Positions 1 through 8,043 of a stretch of 64,000 nucleotides of DNA are shown piece by piece. Source of the DNA: Alphaproteobacteria bacterium (GTDB taxonomy: Bacteria; Pseudomonadota; Alphaproteobacteria; Caulobacterales; Aquidulcibacteraceae). The position numbers were made by a program, and so were the translations under genes. Within the stretch, counting starts at the first letter, position 1. Each line of letters opens with the position of its first letter. The notes below the pieces were generated by a model. That model did not search any database. It was not told the origin of the DNA and saw only the letters and a program-made list of their open reading frames with translations. The stretch is taken from assembly GCA_016124655.1 (NCBI GenBank), contig WGNI01000003.1:124001-188000 (forward strand), read 5' to 3'.

Positions 1-77
1 TCGTCGAAATTCTCCTTGATCCAGGCGCGCACCTCGTCGCGGAAGGCGAGGTCTTCAGGGGCAAAGGCGAGATCCAT
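1..77 (-). CDS. Acyl-CoA dehydrogenase, N-terminus only (cut by window edge)
   Basis: Only the first 25 codons are present. They read MDLAFAPEDLAFRDEVRAWI and onward, the typical opening helix of acyl-CoA dehydrogenases, and closely resemble the starts of the two complete family members at 3738-4877 and 6802-7995. The family oxidises acyl-CoA at the alpha-beta carbons using FAD and passes electrons to ETF. The start ATG is at 77-75, with a purine-rich GGAGGATTG just upstream as ribosome binding site. Substrate length cannot be judged from this fragment. Confidence 0.8.
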   Translation of the reverse strand, partial: MDLAFAPEDLAFRDEVRAWIKENFD

Positions 78-150
78 GACGCAATCCTCCGCCGCCGATG
101 ATAGGCGCATCGGCGGCGGAGAAAAGCGGCGCCGTTGGGGAAGTGTTCGT

Positions 151-636
151 CTAGCTGCCGCTGGGCCAGCAGGCCTGCGCGACCTGCCAGAACTTCTCCA
201 CCGACCCGCGCGCATAAGTATGCGTCACGCCCCCGGCATTGAGGCTCACGGTGCCGTCCGCTGAGGGATACGCGCCGAGATTGGGCGGACGGCGCGGCAA
301 GCGCACGGTCAGCGCCGGACGCCCATCGGGACCCTGGCCGCGCGCGGCCGGCACGCGGATGGTTTCCTGGCGCACCGTGAAATCGACTGTGCTGACATTC
401 GCGCTCGCAAGGCGATAATCGGCCACGATCATGTCGCCGTCCGGGGCGCGGCAGGTAACCGCAACGCTGTCAGGCCCGCCCGGCTCGCTTTGCAGCGCCG
501 AAGCGACGCCTGTCGCGGAATCGTAATTGAAGCGCCACGCACCCGCGGAGCTGCCTGACGACGCCGCCGGCGGCGGCGCGCTCGCGCACGACGCAGCCAA
601 GAGCAGAACGGCGACGGCGATGGCGGAACGGATCAT
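151..636 (-). CDS. Putative lipoprotein, hypothetical
   Basis: The 161-residue product begins with a hydrophobic signal segment and a lipobox-like LLAASC around residues 12-17, so it is probably a lipid-anchored envelope protein. After a short Ala/Ser/Pro linker comes a soluble domain with two more cysteines (in VTCRAPDG and near the end in AQACWPSGS) that I do not recognise. A strong ribosome binding site (AAAGGAGACTAGG) precedes the start and overlaps the stop of the crotonase gene upstream, so the two are probably co-transcribed. Function unknown. Confidence 0.75.
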   Translation of the reverse strand: MIRSAIAVAVLLLAASCASAPPPAASSGSSAGAWRFNYDSATGVASALQSEPGGPDSVAVTCRAPDGDMIVADYRLASANVSTVDFTVRQETIRVPAARGQGPDGRPALTVRLPRRPPNLGAYPSADGTVSLNAGGVTHTYARGSVEKFWQVAQACWPSGS

Positions 637-637
637 C

Positions 638-1438
638 CTAGTCTCCTTTGAACTGCGCCGTCCGCTTCTCCAGGATCGCGGCGACGCCCTCTTGGTGATC
701 GGCGGTGTGGTGCATCAGCGCTTGTCCGGCGGCGGAGAATTCCAGCATCGCGTCATACGTCGTGTGTTGGCCTTGCTTGAGCAGCGTCTTCGCAAGCCGC
801 AGCGCCTGCGGCGGTTGCTCAGCGATGCGCTCCGCAAGCGATCGGGCCTCCGCCATCAGCGACTCCTTCGAGACGACGCGCGAAACCAATCCCCATGACG
901 CCGCCGTGTGCGCGTCGATGACCTCCCCGGTGAACAGCAATTCCGAAGCGCGCGACATCCCGATCGCGCGCGGCAGCAACCAAGCCCCGCCGTCTCCCGG
1001 AATCAACCCAAGTTTCAGAAAGGTGACGCCGAACTTGGCGTTGTCCGCAGCGATGCGAATGTCAGCCATGCACGCGACATCGCATCCGAGCCCGATCGCA
1101 GGCCCGTTCACCGCCGCCACCAGCGGAATTTCAAGACTGTAAAGCGCGCGCGCGATGCGGTGGATATTGTTGCGATAATGCTCGCGCAACGCCGCCGGAC
1201 TGCCGCCGAAGGAGCCTTGACGCTCCTTCATGGCCTTGACGTTGCCGCCGGCGGAAAAGGCGCGTCCATCGCCCGTCAGGATGGCGCAGCGCACGCTGCG
1301 ATCGGCGTTCAGCTCCCGGCACACCGCCCGGAATTCATCGCCGTCGCCCGCTTCGCCGAGCGCGTTCATCGCCTCCGCGCGCATCATCGTGATGGTCGCG
1401 ACGGCCCCGTCGCGTTCGAGCTTCAACAAGTCCGCCAT
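638..1438 (-). CDS. Enoyl-CoA hydratase/isomerase (crotonase) family protein
   Basis: The 266-residue product has the crotonase fold signature: the oxyanion-hole strand GRAFSAGGNVKAM, the segment AAVNGPAIGLGCDVA and the glycine turn GLIPGDGGAWLLPRAIG. The two catalytic glutamates of classical enoyl-CoA hydratases are not clearly conserved (the first is Asp in GCDVA and the second falls in FLKLGL), so the exact reaction (hydration, isomerisation or other) is open. The start MADLLKLERDG was chosen because the 56 codons before it in frame are Arg-rich with no family similarity. Neighbouring acyl-CoA dehydrogenases suggest a role in beta-oxidation. Confidence 0.85.
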   Translation of the reverse strand: MADLLKLERDGAVATITMMRAEAMNALGEAGDGDEFRAVCRELNADRSVRCAILTGDGRAFSAGGNVKAMKERQGSFGGSPAALREHYRNNIHRIARALYSLEIPLVAAVNGPAIGLGCDVACMADIRIAADNAKFGVTFLKLGLIPGDGGAWLLPRAIGMSRASELLFTGEVIDAHTAASWGLVSRVVSKESLMAEARSLAERIAEQPPQALRLAKTLLKQGQHTTYDAMLEFSAAGQALMHHTADHQEGVAAILEKRTAQFKGD

Positions 1439-1497
1439 GGCGCTTCCCTCGCAAACGATCGCGGCGTTGTAGCGGCAGGCGCGGCGGAAGTCTCCGG

Positions 1498-1983
1498 CTA
1501 GAGCAGGCGCGCTTCGCCGCGCTCCAGCGCAAGCAGCGTGCGCTTGCGCTCTAGGCCGCCGCCAAACCCCGTGAGCGTGCCGTCGGCGCCGATCACGCGG
1601 TGGCACGGCACAATGATCGAGATCGGATTGCGGCCCACCGCGCCGCCCACCGCGCGCACCGCCGCGGCGTTGCCGACCTCAGCCGCGATCGCGCCATAGG
1701 TGACCGTCTCGCCGAATGGGATGTCGAGCAGCGCCTTCCACACACGGGTCTGAAACGCAGTCCCCTTGGCCCCCAGCGGCAGATCGAACGTGCGCCGGCG
1801 GCCGGCGAAATACGCGTCGAGCTGCTTGCGCGCGGCGTCCAGAACAGGCTCCGCCGCGCTCTTGCCCACCGGCGCGGCCGGGGGATCGTAGCGGTGGTTC
1901 TCGAAGAACACGCCGGCGAGGCGGCCTTGATCGGCGATCAGCGTCAGTGGACCGACGGGGCTGTCATGCGTGGTGCGGATCAT
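1498..1983 (-). CDS. ogt: Methylated-DNA-[protein]-cysteine S-methyltransferase
   Basis: The 161-residue protein has the active-site motif IIVPCHRVI, in which the Cys takes the alkyl group from O6-alkylguanine in a suicide reaction, and the helix-turn-helix segment FQTRVWKALLDIPFGETVTYG. The N-terminal ferredoxin-like domain is present, so this is a full-length Ogt-type enzyme. Its ATG overlaps the TGA of the Ada-AlkA gene upstream (ATGA), so the pair is translationally coupled. Together they divide the functions of E. coli Ada, AlkA and Ogt between two proteins. Confidence 0.93.
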   Translation of the reverse strand: MIRTTHDSPVGPLTLIADQGRLAGVFFENHRYDPPAAPVGKSAAEPVLDAARKQLDAYFAGRRRTFDLPLGAKGTAFQTRVWKALLDIPFGETVTYGAIAAEVGNAAAVRAVGGAVGRNPISIIVPCHRVIGADGTLTGFGGGLERKRTLLALERGEARLL

Positions 1984-3422
1984 CGTGCGCCTCTTTCTTG
2001 AATTTGGGCGGCGTGGCGGCGCCACAGGCGTGCAGCGGCATAGCCGCGCCATGGCCGCCAGGTTTCGTGTGCGGCCTCGAGGCCGGAGCCGAAGGCCGCG
2101 CGCAAGGCGGAATCAGTGACGGGAAACGCGTCGGGATCGCCCAGGCCCCGCAACGCGACATACTCAACGGTCCACGGCCCGATCCCCGGAATGGATGCAA
2201 GGCCCGCGCGCCCGGCAGCGATCGCGCCGCGCGAAAGCTTGAGCTCCCCATCCGCGACCGCCTTGGCGAGGCGCCACAGCGTTTCCGCGCGCTTGCGCGG
2301 CTGTCCGAGCGCGGCGAGCGCATCAATGCCGGCGTCCGCGATCCGAGCCGGGCTCGGAAAAAGCCGATCGACGCCCTCGATCGGCGTCTCGATCGCAGCC
2401 CCAAAGCGTTCGGTCAAACGGCCCGCCAAAGTCGTCGCCGCGACCACCGTGATCTGCTGGCCCAGAACGGCGCGCACCGCGATCTCGAATGGATCGACGC
2501 CGCCCGGCAACCGCACGCCCGGCTCCGCGGCGACATCGCCGGCCCAGAACGGATCGCGCGCCAGTCCGGCGTCGATCACGGTTGTGGCGGCATCCAGATC
2601 CAGCGCGCCGCGCACCGCAGCGACAATGGGACGGAGCGCGGGGTAGAGCGTCTCCGACAAGGCAAGCCGCGGCGCAGGGCCACGCAGATCAAGCTCGATC
2701 CATCCCGCATGGGCGCCAACCTGCAGGCTCCGCGCCCAAACCATCGGCGCCGTCGCCGCCTCTAAACGCGCCACGCGCCGCCGCGCGAGATGTTCAAACG
2801 GCGCTGCGCCGGAAAACGCCCCGCGCGGCTCCAGCGTCAGCCTGAGCGCCGCGTCGGAAATCTTCGCGCCGCGTCCGCGCACGCGCGATGGCGTCAACCC
2901 ATAGCGTTCTTGGAACAGCGCATTGAAACGCCGCACGCTCTGAAATCCGGACGCGAACGCAATCTCCGCCATGCCGAGACCGGTGTCCGCCAAGAGCCGC
3001 TTGGCGGTGAGCAGGCGATGGGTCTGCGCGATGTCCATCGGGCTTGCGCCGAAGGTCTTGAGCATGGCCCGCCGCAAATGCCGGTCGCTGACGCCGAGCC
3101 GCCCTGCGAGATCGCCGAGACCCTGCTCCTCCAGCGCGCCCGCCTCAATGAGTTTACACGCGTCGTGGGCCAGGCGCTCGGCTGCATCGATCGGCGCAAG
3201 CCCCGGCGCACATTCCGGCCGGCATAGCAAGCAGGGCCGGAACCCGGCCTTTTCCGCCGCCGCGGCCGAAGCGTAAAAGCGCCGGTTCTCCCGCTTCGGC
3301 GCCCGCGCGGAGCACACGCACCGGCAATAGATGCCGGTGGAGGTGACGCCGGTGAAGAACGCGCCATCGAACCGCTTGTCGCGGCTTTCAACGGCGGCGT
3401 GAGCGGTTTCTGCGTCGATCAT
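1980..3422 (-). CDS. Ada-type regulator fused to AlkA-type 3-methyladenine DNA glycosylase
   Basis: The 480-residue product has three modules. The N-terminus is an Ada metal-binding domain: FFTGVTSTGIYCRCVCSARA and FRPCLLCRPE provide the cysteines that bind zinc and accept methyl from phosphotriesters. Next is an AraC-type helix-turn-helix (LAGRLGVSDRHLRRAMLKTF, then MAEIAFASGFQSVRRFN). The C-terminal part is an AlkA-like glycosylase with an N-terminal AlkA subdomain and an HhH-GPD core (GLASIPGIGPWTVEYVALRG) followed by an Asp. The start MIDAETAH places residue 1 just before the Ada domain. Ada's own O6-methylguanine methyltransferase domain is absent and is supplied by the overlapping ogt gene. 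It probably activates its own operon on methylation damage; this is inferred from family behaviour. Confidence 0.92.
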   Translation of the reverse strand: MIDAETAHAAVESRDKRFDGAFFTGVTSTGIYCRCVCSARAPKRENRRFYASAAAAEKAGFRPCLLCRPECAPGLAPIDAAERLAHDACKLIEAGALEEQGLGDLAGRLGVSDRHLRRAMLKTFGASPMDIAQTHRLLTAKRLLADTGLGMAEIAFASGFQSVRRFNALFQERYGLTPSRVRGRGAKISDAALRLTLEPRGAFSGAAPFEHLARRRVARLEAATAPMVWARSLQVGAHAGWIELDLRGPAPRLALSETLYPALRPIVAAVRGALDLDAATTVIDAGLARDPFWAGDVAAEPGVRLPGGVDPFEIAVRAVLGQQITVVAATTLAGRLTERFGAAIETPIEGVDRLFPSPARIADAGIDALAALGQPRKRAETLWRLAKAVADGELKLSRGAIAAGRAGLASIPGIGPWTVEYVALRGLGDPDAFPVTDSALRAAFGSGLEAAHETWRPWRGYAAARLWRRHAAQIQERGAR

Positions 3423-3489
3423 GGGTCGAGCATGCGCGCATTCAGCCCGCCTGTCTCGCCGGAATCGGACATGCTCAGCGGCTGTGGCC

Positions 3490-3738
3490 TCAGCCGGCCC
3501 CAGCGGCTTTTGCGCCGCGCAGCACGCGTTTGGCGGACGGCGGGAACTTCTCAAACAGCGCCGCCGCGCGCGGCGGCCGCGGACACAAAGCGCCGCCGCA
3601 ATTCGGGCAACGCCCGTTCAGATCGCCGTTCGCACACTCCGCGCAGAACGTGCACTCAAACGAGCAGATGAAGGCGCCCGGCGCGTCCGCTGCGAGATCG
3701 CGATCGCAGCGTTCGCAGTTCGGGCGCAGCTCCAGCAT
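3490..3738 (-). CDS. DUF1272-type small zinc-binding protein
   Basis: The 82-residue protein carries paired cysteine motifs (NCERC, FICSFECTFCAEC, CPNCGGALC), as in the DUF1272 family of small zinc-ribbon proteins with no established function. Its ATG overlaps the TAA of the acyl-CoA dehydrogenase upstream by one base (TAATG), so translation is likely coupled. It may end the acyl-CoA dehydrogenase operon or lead into the repair genes downstream. Confidence 0.85.
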   Translation of the reverse strand: MLELRPNCERCDRDLAADAPGAFICSFECTFCAECANGDLNGRCPNCGGALCPRPPRAAALFEKFPPSAKRVLRGAKAAGAG

Positions 3739-4877
3739 TACGCCGCTTCAAGCGTCAGCGCGGAATAGCGCTTCAAGTGGTGATCGACATTGCCGAACTG
3801 GGCGTCGATCATCGTCACGCGCTTGAAATAGTGGCCGACCTTCATCTCGTCGGTCACGCCCATGCCGCCATGGATCTGCACCGCCGACTGGCCGACGAAC
3901 CGCCCGGCCTTGCCGATCTGCACCTTCGCCGCCGCCGCGGCCTTGGCGCGCTCGTCCGCGCTCTCGCCGATTTTCAGCGCCGCCATATAGGCCATCGACA
4001 CCGATTGTTCCGCCGCCATGAACATATCGACCATGCGGTGCTGCAGCACCTGGAAAGACGCAATCGGCACGCCGAACTGTTTGCGCTGCTTGGCGTACTC
4101 CAGCGTCTGGCTGTGCATCTCGCGCATGCAGCCCACCGCTTCTGCGCACAGCGCGGCAATCGCTTCGTCGGCCGCCTGCTCCACGATCGGCAACCCGGCG
4201 TCGACGGCGCCGACGACATGCTCCGCGCCCAGCGCGACATTCTCGAAATACACTTCCGATGCGCGGAAACCATCGACCGTGGGATAGTCGCGCGTCGACA
4301 CGCCTTGCGCGCCCTTCGGCACCAGAAACACCGTCACGCCGTTTGCGTCGCGCTGCCCGCCGGACGTGCGCGCCGAAACGAGCAGATGATCGGCATGCGG
4401 CGCGCCGACCACCACCGCCTTGTGGCCGTTCAGCACATAGCCCGCGCCCTGCTTTTTCGCGTTGGTGGCGAGATCGGCGAGGTTAAATCGCCCTTTCGGC
4501 TCTGCGTACGCGAACGCGATGATCCGCTCGCCCGACGCGATCGCCGGCAGATGCTCTTCCTTCTGCGCAGCCGTTCCCGAGCGCGCCAGCATGCCCCCGC
4601 CGATCACCACCGTCTGCACATAGGGCTCCACGACGAGGCCTTTGCCGAACTCCTCCATGACGACGAGCACATCGATGGGTCCGCCGCCGAGCCCGCCATG
4701 GGCCTCCGGCAACGGCGCCGCCATCAGCCCCATTTCCGCGAACGCCGCCCAGTGCTTCTTGCCCGCCTCGTCGGATTTCAGCATCGCGCGGCGCTTGTCG
4801 AAATCATACTCGCTGGCGATGAACCGCGAGATGGAGTCCCGGAGCATGTTTTGCTCGTCGGTGAAATTGAAATCCAT
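3738..4877 (-). CDS. Acyl-CoA dehydrogenase
   Basis: The 379-residue protein has the three-domain acyl-CoA dehydrogenase layout: N-terminal helices (MDFNFTDEQNMLRDSISRF), the middle beta domain (GERIIAFAYAEPKGRFNLAD, NGHKAVVVGAP) and the C-terminal helical FAD-binding domain (RKQFGVPIASFQVLQHRMVD, QIHGGMGVTDEMKVGHYFKR). The expected catalytic carboxylate position is not obvious in this short-type member. The start at MDFNFTDE was chosen because the frame upstream is Arg-rich noise. The gene lies 65 bp downstream of the retron reverse transcriptase gene on the same strand and precedes the DUF1272 gene. Confidence 0.9.
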   Translation of the reverse strand: MDFNFTDEQNMLRDSISRFIASEYDFDKRRAMLKSDEAGKKHWAAFAEMGLMAAPLPEAHGGLGGGPIDVLVVMEEFGKGLVVEPYVQTVVIGGGMLARSGTAAQKEEHLPAIASGERIIAFAYAEPKGRFNLADLATNAKKQGAGYVLNGHKAVVVGAPHADHLLVSARTSGGQRDANGVTVFLVPKGAQGVSTRDYPTVDGFRASEVYFENVALGAEHVVGAVDAGLPIVEQAADEAIAALCAEAVGCMREMHSQTLEYAKQRKQFGVPIASFQVLQHRMVDMFMAAEQSVSMAYMAALKIGESADERAKAAAAAKVQIGKAGRFVGQSAVQIHGGMGVTDEMKVGHYFKRVTMIDAQFGNVDHHLKRYSALTLEAA

Positions 4878-4941
4878 GAAGGCGTCTCCTTGGCCCCGTG
4901 TCATGGACGCCGCGCGGCGCAGGCGCAAGATGTCGCGAAGG

Positions 4942-6633
4942 TCAACGCGACGAGGGCGGCCCGCGCCGGCCGAAAATCCATTCCCATAGCGTCCGCCGCG
5001 GCGGCGGCAGGATCGGCGGGGGATCGACACGCACCGCCACGCCGCGCGGCGCCACGCCGACGATCGGCAAGGCGGTGGCGCTGCGCCCGCCCATCCACCG
5101 GGGACGCGGCGCAACCTCGGCCGGTCGGCGCGGCGCTTCGCCCTTCAGCGCAGCCTGCACCCGTTTGGCCACCATGTCGGGGTCGCCCTTCCAGACCATT
5201 GCGTCCTTGGCCTGCAACAGCGGCAGCTTGGAGAGGTCGGGCGCGCCCACGAACAGCGGCACCACCTTCTTGAAGCCGTTCGCCTCCAGGGCGAGCGCGG
5301 TGTTCACCTCCAGCACCGGCCAATCCTTGGTCACCGAATGCGACGACACGATCGCCAGCACTGTGCGCGACGCGCCGAGCGCGGTGTTGATCTTGGTGGT
5401 GAAGCTCTGACCCCAGCCGATATGCGCCTCATCGAGGAACGCCTTCACGCCGAGCCGGCTGCACGCCTCGAAAATGGGCCGCGCCACCGCATCCTTGTCT
5501 TCGCTGGCGTGGGAGATGAACACGTCATAGTCGTCGGCGCCGAACGCCATCTGCCGCACGAATTTCGACGGATTGGGATCAAGCTCAATCAGCTGGGCGC
5601 ACAATTTCAGGAACACGGGATCATCCGCGCCGCGCACCATCTTCAAGAACGACAGCTCGCCATAGACGATGTGGCGGAAGGCGCGCCCGACAGTCGTCGC
5701 GCGCTTGTTGGCCTGCGCGCCGCGCCAGCGATCGAAATGCTCTGCGCCCGCGGCCTCCAAGCCATATTTCTTCCACGCGTGAAGCATCGCGCGCACGCGC
5801 CGCACGCATTGGCGCGTCAGATTGGTCCGCGCGTTCACGACCACGCCGGTGACGCTTTGGCGCTGCGAACGCCGCTGCAGCCGCACCTTCTTGTGATTGA
5901 TGGAAAACCCGGCTGCGGCCACCGCCCGCTCCAGCGCTTCGCCGGCGCGCACTTTCAGCGCATCGCCTTCGCCGGCGCGCATTTCCGCAACCGCGGGCGG
6001 AAACTGCGGCTGATTGGTTGAGAACGTGATGTCGTCGGCATAGCGCGAATAACGCAGATTGTTGTCCCGCGCCAATCGCGTCAGTCGCCGGTCGAGCGCC
6101 GCCGCCGCAAAGTTGGAGAGCGCAGGCGATGTCGGCGCGCCTTGCGGCAAGCCGTTGCGATGGGTGCAGATTTGCGCAAGCACCGTCGCCGCCGCGGGCC
6201 CGCAATTGAACGGCGAGCGCATGAAAAGCCCCCGCACGCGACCGAAATTCACGCTTGGGAAGAAGTCCTCCAGATCGATGTTCAGCACCAGGCGCTGGCC
6301 GACATGCGTGCGCGCATTGGTCATGATCCCGCGCTCCCGCAGAAATCCGTGCGCGGAAGGGTGCGCTTCGTAGGCGGCCTGCAGGATCGGCGCGAGCCGG
6401 GTCTGCCAATCGCGCACATGCGCGATGGGCGCATGGATTTGCCGCATGCCGCCGGAGCGCTTGGGAATTTCAAATGCGCGGTAACGCGCCGTTTCCGGCG
6501 CCTTGTAGAGCGTCCAGGACAATTGCCCCGGATGCGTGCGCAACAGCCGCGCAATGTCGGATACCGTCTCCAGGCGCAATTCGCCGAAGGCCGGCGCGCG
6601 CGTTCTGTCCGATGGCGTTGAAGGATCCGGCAT
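4942..6633 (-). CDS. Retron reverse transcriptase fused to a TIR domain
   Basis: The 563-residue product starts with a retron-type reverse transcriptase (about residues 20-350). It has the retron hallmark NAxxH motif (NARTH, 106-110), motif A around Asp120 (LNIDLEDFF), GLPQGAPTSPALSN at 161-174, the catalytic YADD at 198-201, and VTG at 261-263, the retron Y-region signature. A TIR domain follows at about 368-480 (DYDVFISHASEDKD), with the catalytic Glu expected at 442 in WPVLE; this arrangement marks NAD-hydrolysing TIRs. The last ~60 residues are Pro/Arg rich and end in an aromatic WEWIFG segment. RT-TIR retrons are a reported antiphage class. The RT would make msDNA from the adjoining ncRNA, and the TIR would be the toxic effector released or activated on infection. 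The start ATG lies inside the a2 repeat of the ncRNA, with GAGGGA a few bases upstream as ribosome binding site. Confidence 0.93.
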   Translation of the reverse strand: MPDPSTPSDRTRAPAFGELRLETVSDIARLLRTHPGQLSWTLYKAPETARYRAFEIPKRSGGMRQIHAPIAHVRDWQTRLAPILQAAYEAHPSAHGFLRERGIMTNARTHVGQRLVLNIDLEDFFPSVNFGRVRGLFMRSPFNCGPAAATVLAQICTHRNGLPQGAPTSPALSNFAAAALDRRLTRLARDNNLRYSRYADDITFSTNQPQFPPAVAEMRAGEGDALKVRAGEALERAVAAAGFSINHKKVRLQRRSQRQSVTGVVVNARTNLTRQCVRRVRAMLHAWKKYGLEAAGAEHFDRWRGAQANKRATTVGRAFRHIVYGELSFLKMVRGADDPVFLKLCAQLIELDPNPSKFVRQMAFGADDYDVFISHASEDKDAVARPIFEACSRLGVKAFLDEAHIGWGQSFTTKINTALGASRTVLAIVSSHSVTKDWPVLEVNTALALEANGFKKVVPLFVGAPDLSKLPLLQAKDAMVWKGDPDMVAKRVQAALKGEAPRRPAEVAPRPRWMGGRSATALPIVGVAPRGVAVRVDPPPILPPPRRTLWEWIFGRRGPPSSR

Positions 6634-6746
6634 CCCGTCCCTCGTACCTTACCAGACTACCCGTGCGCTTGCGCACGGGTAGTCTAAAGACCGACATTGT
6701 TTGTTCCGTCGCAGGATCGACAACGGACGTAGAAGGGCGGGATGCC
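6629..6746 (-). ncRNA. Predicted retron msr-msd ncRNA
   Basis: Read 5' to 3' on the minus strand, the element starts with a1 (GGCATCCCG then CCC, 6746-6735). An msr-like stem-loop follows (TCCGT pairing with ACGGA, with an inner CG/CG pair, about 6727-6705), then a linker, then a perfect 15-bp hairpin AGACTACCCGTGCGC / GCGCACGGGTAGTCT with an AA loop (6685-6654), the msd stem. A short spacer leads to a2 (GGG, bulged A, CGGGATGCC, 6641-6629). The a1/a2 pairing is 12 bp with one bulged base, as required for retron priming. The order a1-msr-msd-a2-RT and the closeness to a NAxxH/VTG reverse transcriptase fit a retron. The exact branching guanosine and msDNA ends cannot be fixed from sequence. 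At ~118 nt it is compact. Confidence 0.82.
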
Positions 6747-6755
6747 TTGGCCCGG

Positions 6756-6784
6756 ATTTCAGGCCGGCGCGCCCGGCTTGTCAA
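6756..6784 (-). promoter_or_regulatory. Sigma70-like promoter of the retron
   Basis: On the minus strand a perfect -35 box TTGACA (6784-6779) is separated by 17 bp from TGAAAT (6761-6756; four of six matches to TATAAT). A start about 7 nt further on would fall near 6748, two bases before the a1 repeat. This agreement supports both the promoter and the predicted 5' end of the ncRNA. The spacer is a GC-rich near-palindrome (GCCGGGCGCGCCGGC) that could also be a protein-binding site. Confidence 0.72.
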
Positions 6785-6801
6785 TCAGCGTGCGCCGCGC
6801 C

Positions 6802-7995
6802 TTAGAGCCCCAGCACCATCTTGGCGATGATGTTGCGCTGAATCTCATTGGAGCCGCCATAGATTGAGGTCTTGCGCATATTGAAATAGGCCGGCGCCGC
6901 GCGCGGCGCGTATGACGGCCCGATCGGGAACTCATTCGAGTCTGGCGGAAAGCCGCGAAAATCCGGCGCCGCGTACTCGCCCACCGCCTCCAGCACCAAT
7001 TCGGTCAGCCGCTGCTGGATTTCCGTGCCCTTGATCTTCAGGAGCGAGCTTTCCACACCCGGGCCGCGGCCGGCTTGCTCGTTCGCAAGCACGCGCAGCT
7101 CGGTATATTCCAGCGCCGCCAGATCGACCTCCAGCTCCGCGATCTTGCGCCGATACGCGCTGTCCGACACGAGCGGCGTGCCGTCGCCCGCGAGCTCCGC
7201 GCGCGCCAGCTCTTTCAGCCGCTGCACGCCCTTCTTGGAGCGCGCCACGCCGGCGATGCCGGAGCGTTCATGCGCCAACAGGAATTTCGCGCAGGTCCAG
7301 CCCTTGTTTTCCTGCCCGACCAGGTTCTCGACCGGAACCTCGACATTATCGAGGAACACGTCGTTCACCTCATGGCTGCCGTCGAGCGTAATGATCGGGC
7401 GCACCGTGATGCCCGGCGTCTTCATGTCCACGAGAATGAAGGAAATGCCTTCCTGCTTCTTCGCATCCGGATCGGTGCGGCACAGGAAGAAGCCCCAATC
7501 GGCGAACTGGCCCAAAGTCGTCCAGGTCTTTTGTCCGTTGAGGACATATTTGTCGCCCTGGCGAACCGCGGTCGTGCGCAGACCCGCGAGATCGGAACCC
7601 GCGCCAGGCTCCGAATAACCCTGGCACCACCAATCCTCGCCCGACAGAATCCGCGGCAGGAAACGCTGCTTCTGTTCCGGCGTGCCGAACGTGTAGATCA
7701 CCGGCCCGACCATGGAGAGGCCGAACGGCAGCAGAGGCGTCGTCTCCGCGCGCGCGTTTTCTTCCGCCCAGATATAGCGTTGCGTCGGCGTCCAGCCGGT
7801 GCCGCCATACTCGACCGGCCATGCCGGCGCCACCCAGCCCTTTTTGAACAGCACTTTGTGCCAAGCGAGAAAATCCTCGCGATCCATCTCGTCGCGGCTG
7901 GTCTTCTCGCGCAGATGCGCAGGAAAATGATCGTCGATGAAGCTGCGGACCTCGTCGCGGAAGGCTGTCTCTTCAGGCGAAAAATCGAGGTTCAT
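6802..7995 (-). CDS. Acyl-CoA dehydrogenase
   Basis: The 397-residue protein has N-terminal MNLDFSPEETAFRDEVRSF, the WPVEYGGTGW motif, middle-domain motifs QGYSEPGAGSDLAGLRTTA and NGQKTWTTLGQFADW, and a C-terminal domain ending SIYGGSNEIQRNIIAKMVLG. These place it with the long/branched-chain FadE-type dehydrogenases of alphaproteobacteria, which use FAD and ETF. It is on the same strand as the acyl-CoA dehydrogenase at 3738-4877, with the retron between them, as if the retron had been inserted into a fatty-acid gene cluster. Confidence 0.93.
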   Translation of the reverse strand: MNLDFSPEETAFRDEVRSFIDDHFPAHLREKTSRDEMDREDFLAWHKVLFKKGWVAPAWPVEYGGTGWTPTQRYIWAEENARAETTPLLPFGLSMVGPVIYTFGTPEQKQRFLPRILSGEDWWCQGYSEPGAGSDLAGLRTTAVRQGDKYVLNGQKTWTTLGQFADWGFFLCRTDPDAKKQEGISFILVDMKTPGITVRPIITLDGSHEVNDVFLDNVEVPVENLVGQENKGWTCAKFLLAHERSGIAGVARSKKGVQRLKELARAELAGDGTPLVSDSAYRRKIAELEVDLAALEYTELRVLANEQAGRGPGVESSLLKIKGTEIQQRLTELVLEAVGEYAAPDFRGFPPDSNEFPIGPSYAPRAAPAYFNMRKTSIYGGSNEIQRNIIAKMVLGL

Positions 7996-8043
7996 GCGCC
8001 GGCTCCCTGCGTTTGGCCCGCGTTGGTGACGCGGGCGTCACGA

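Noticed and set aside
3777-5273. 498-codon plus-strand frame opposite the acyl-CoA dehydrogenase
   Set aside because: The product is Arg/His-rich, motif-free and antisense to a gene with full domain evidence.
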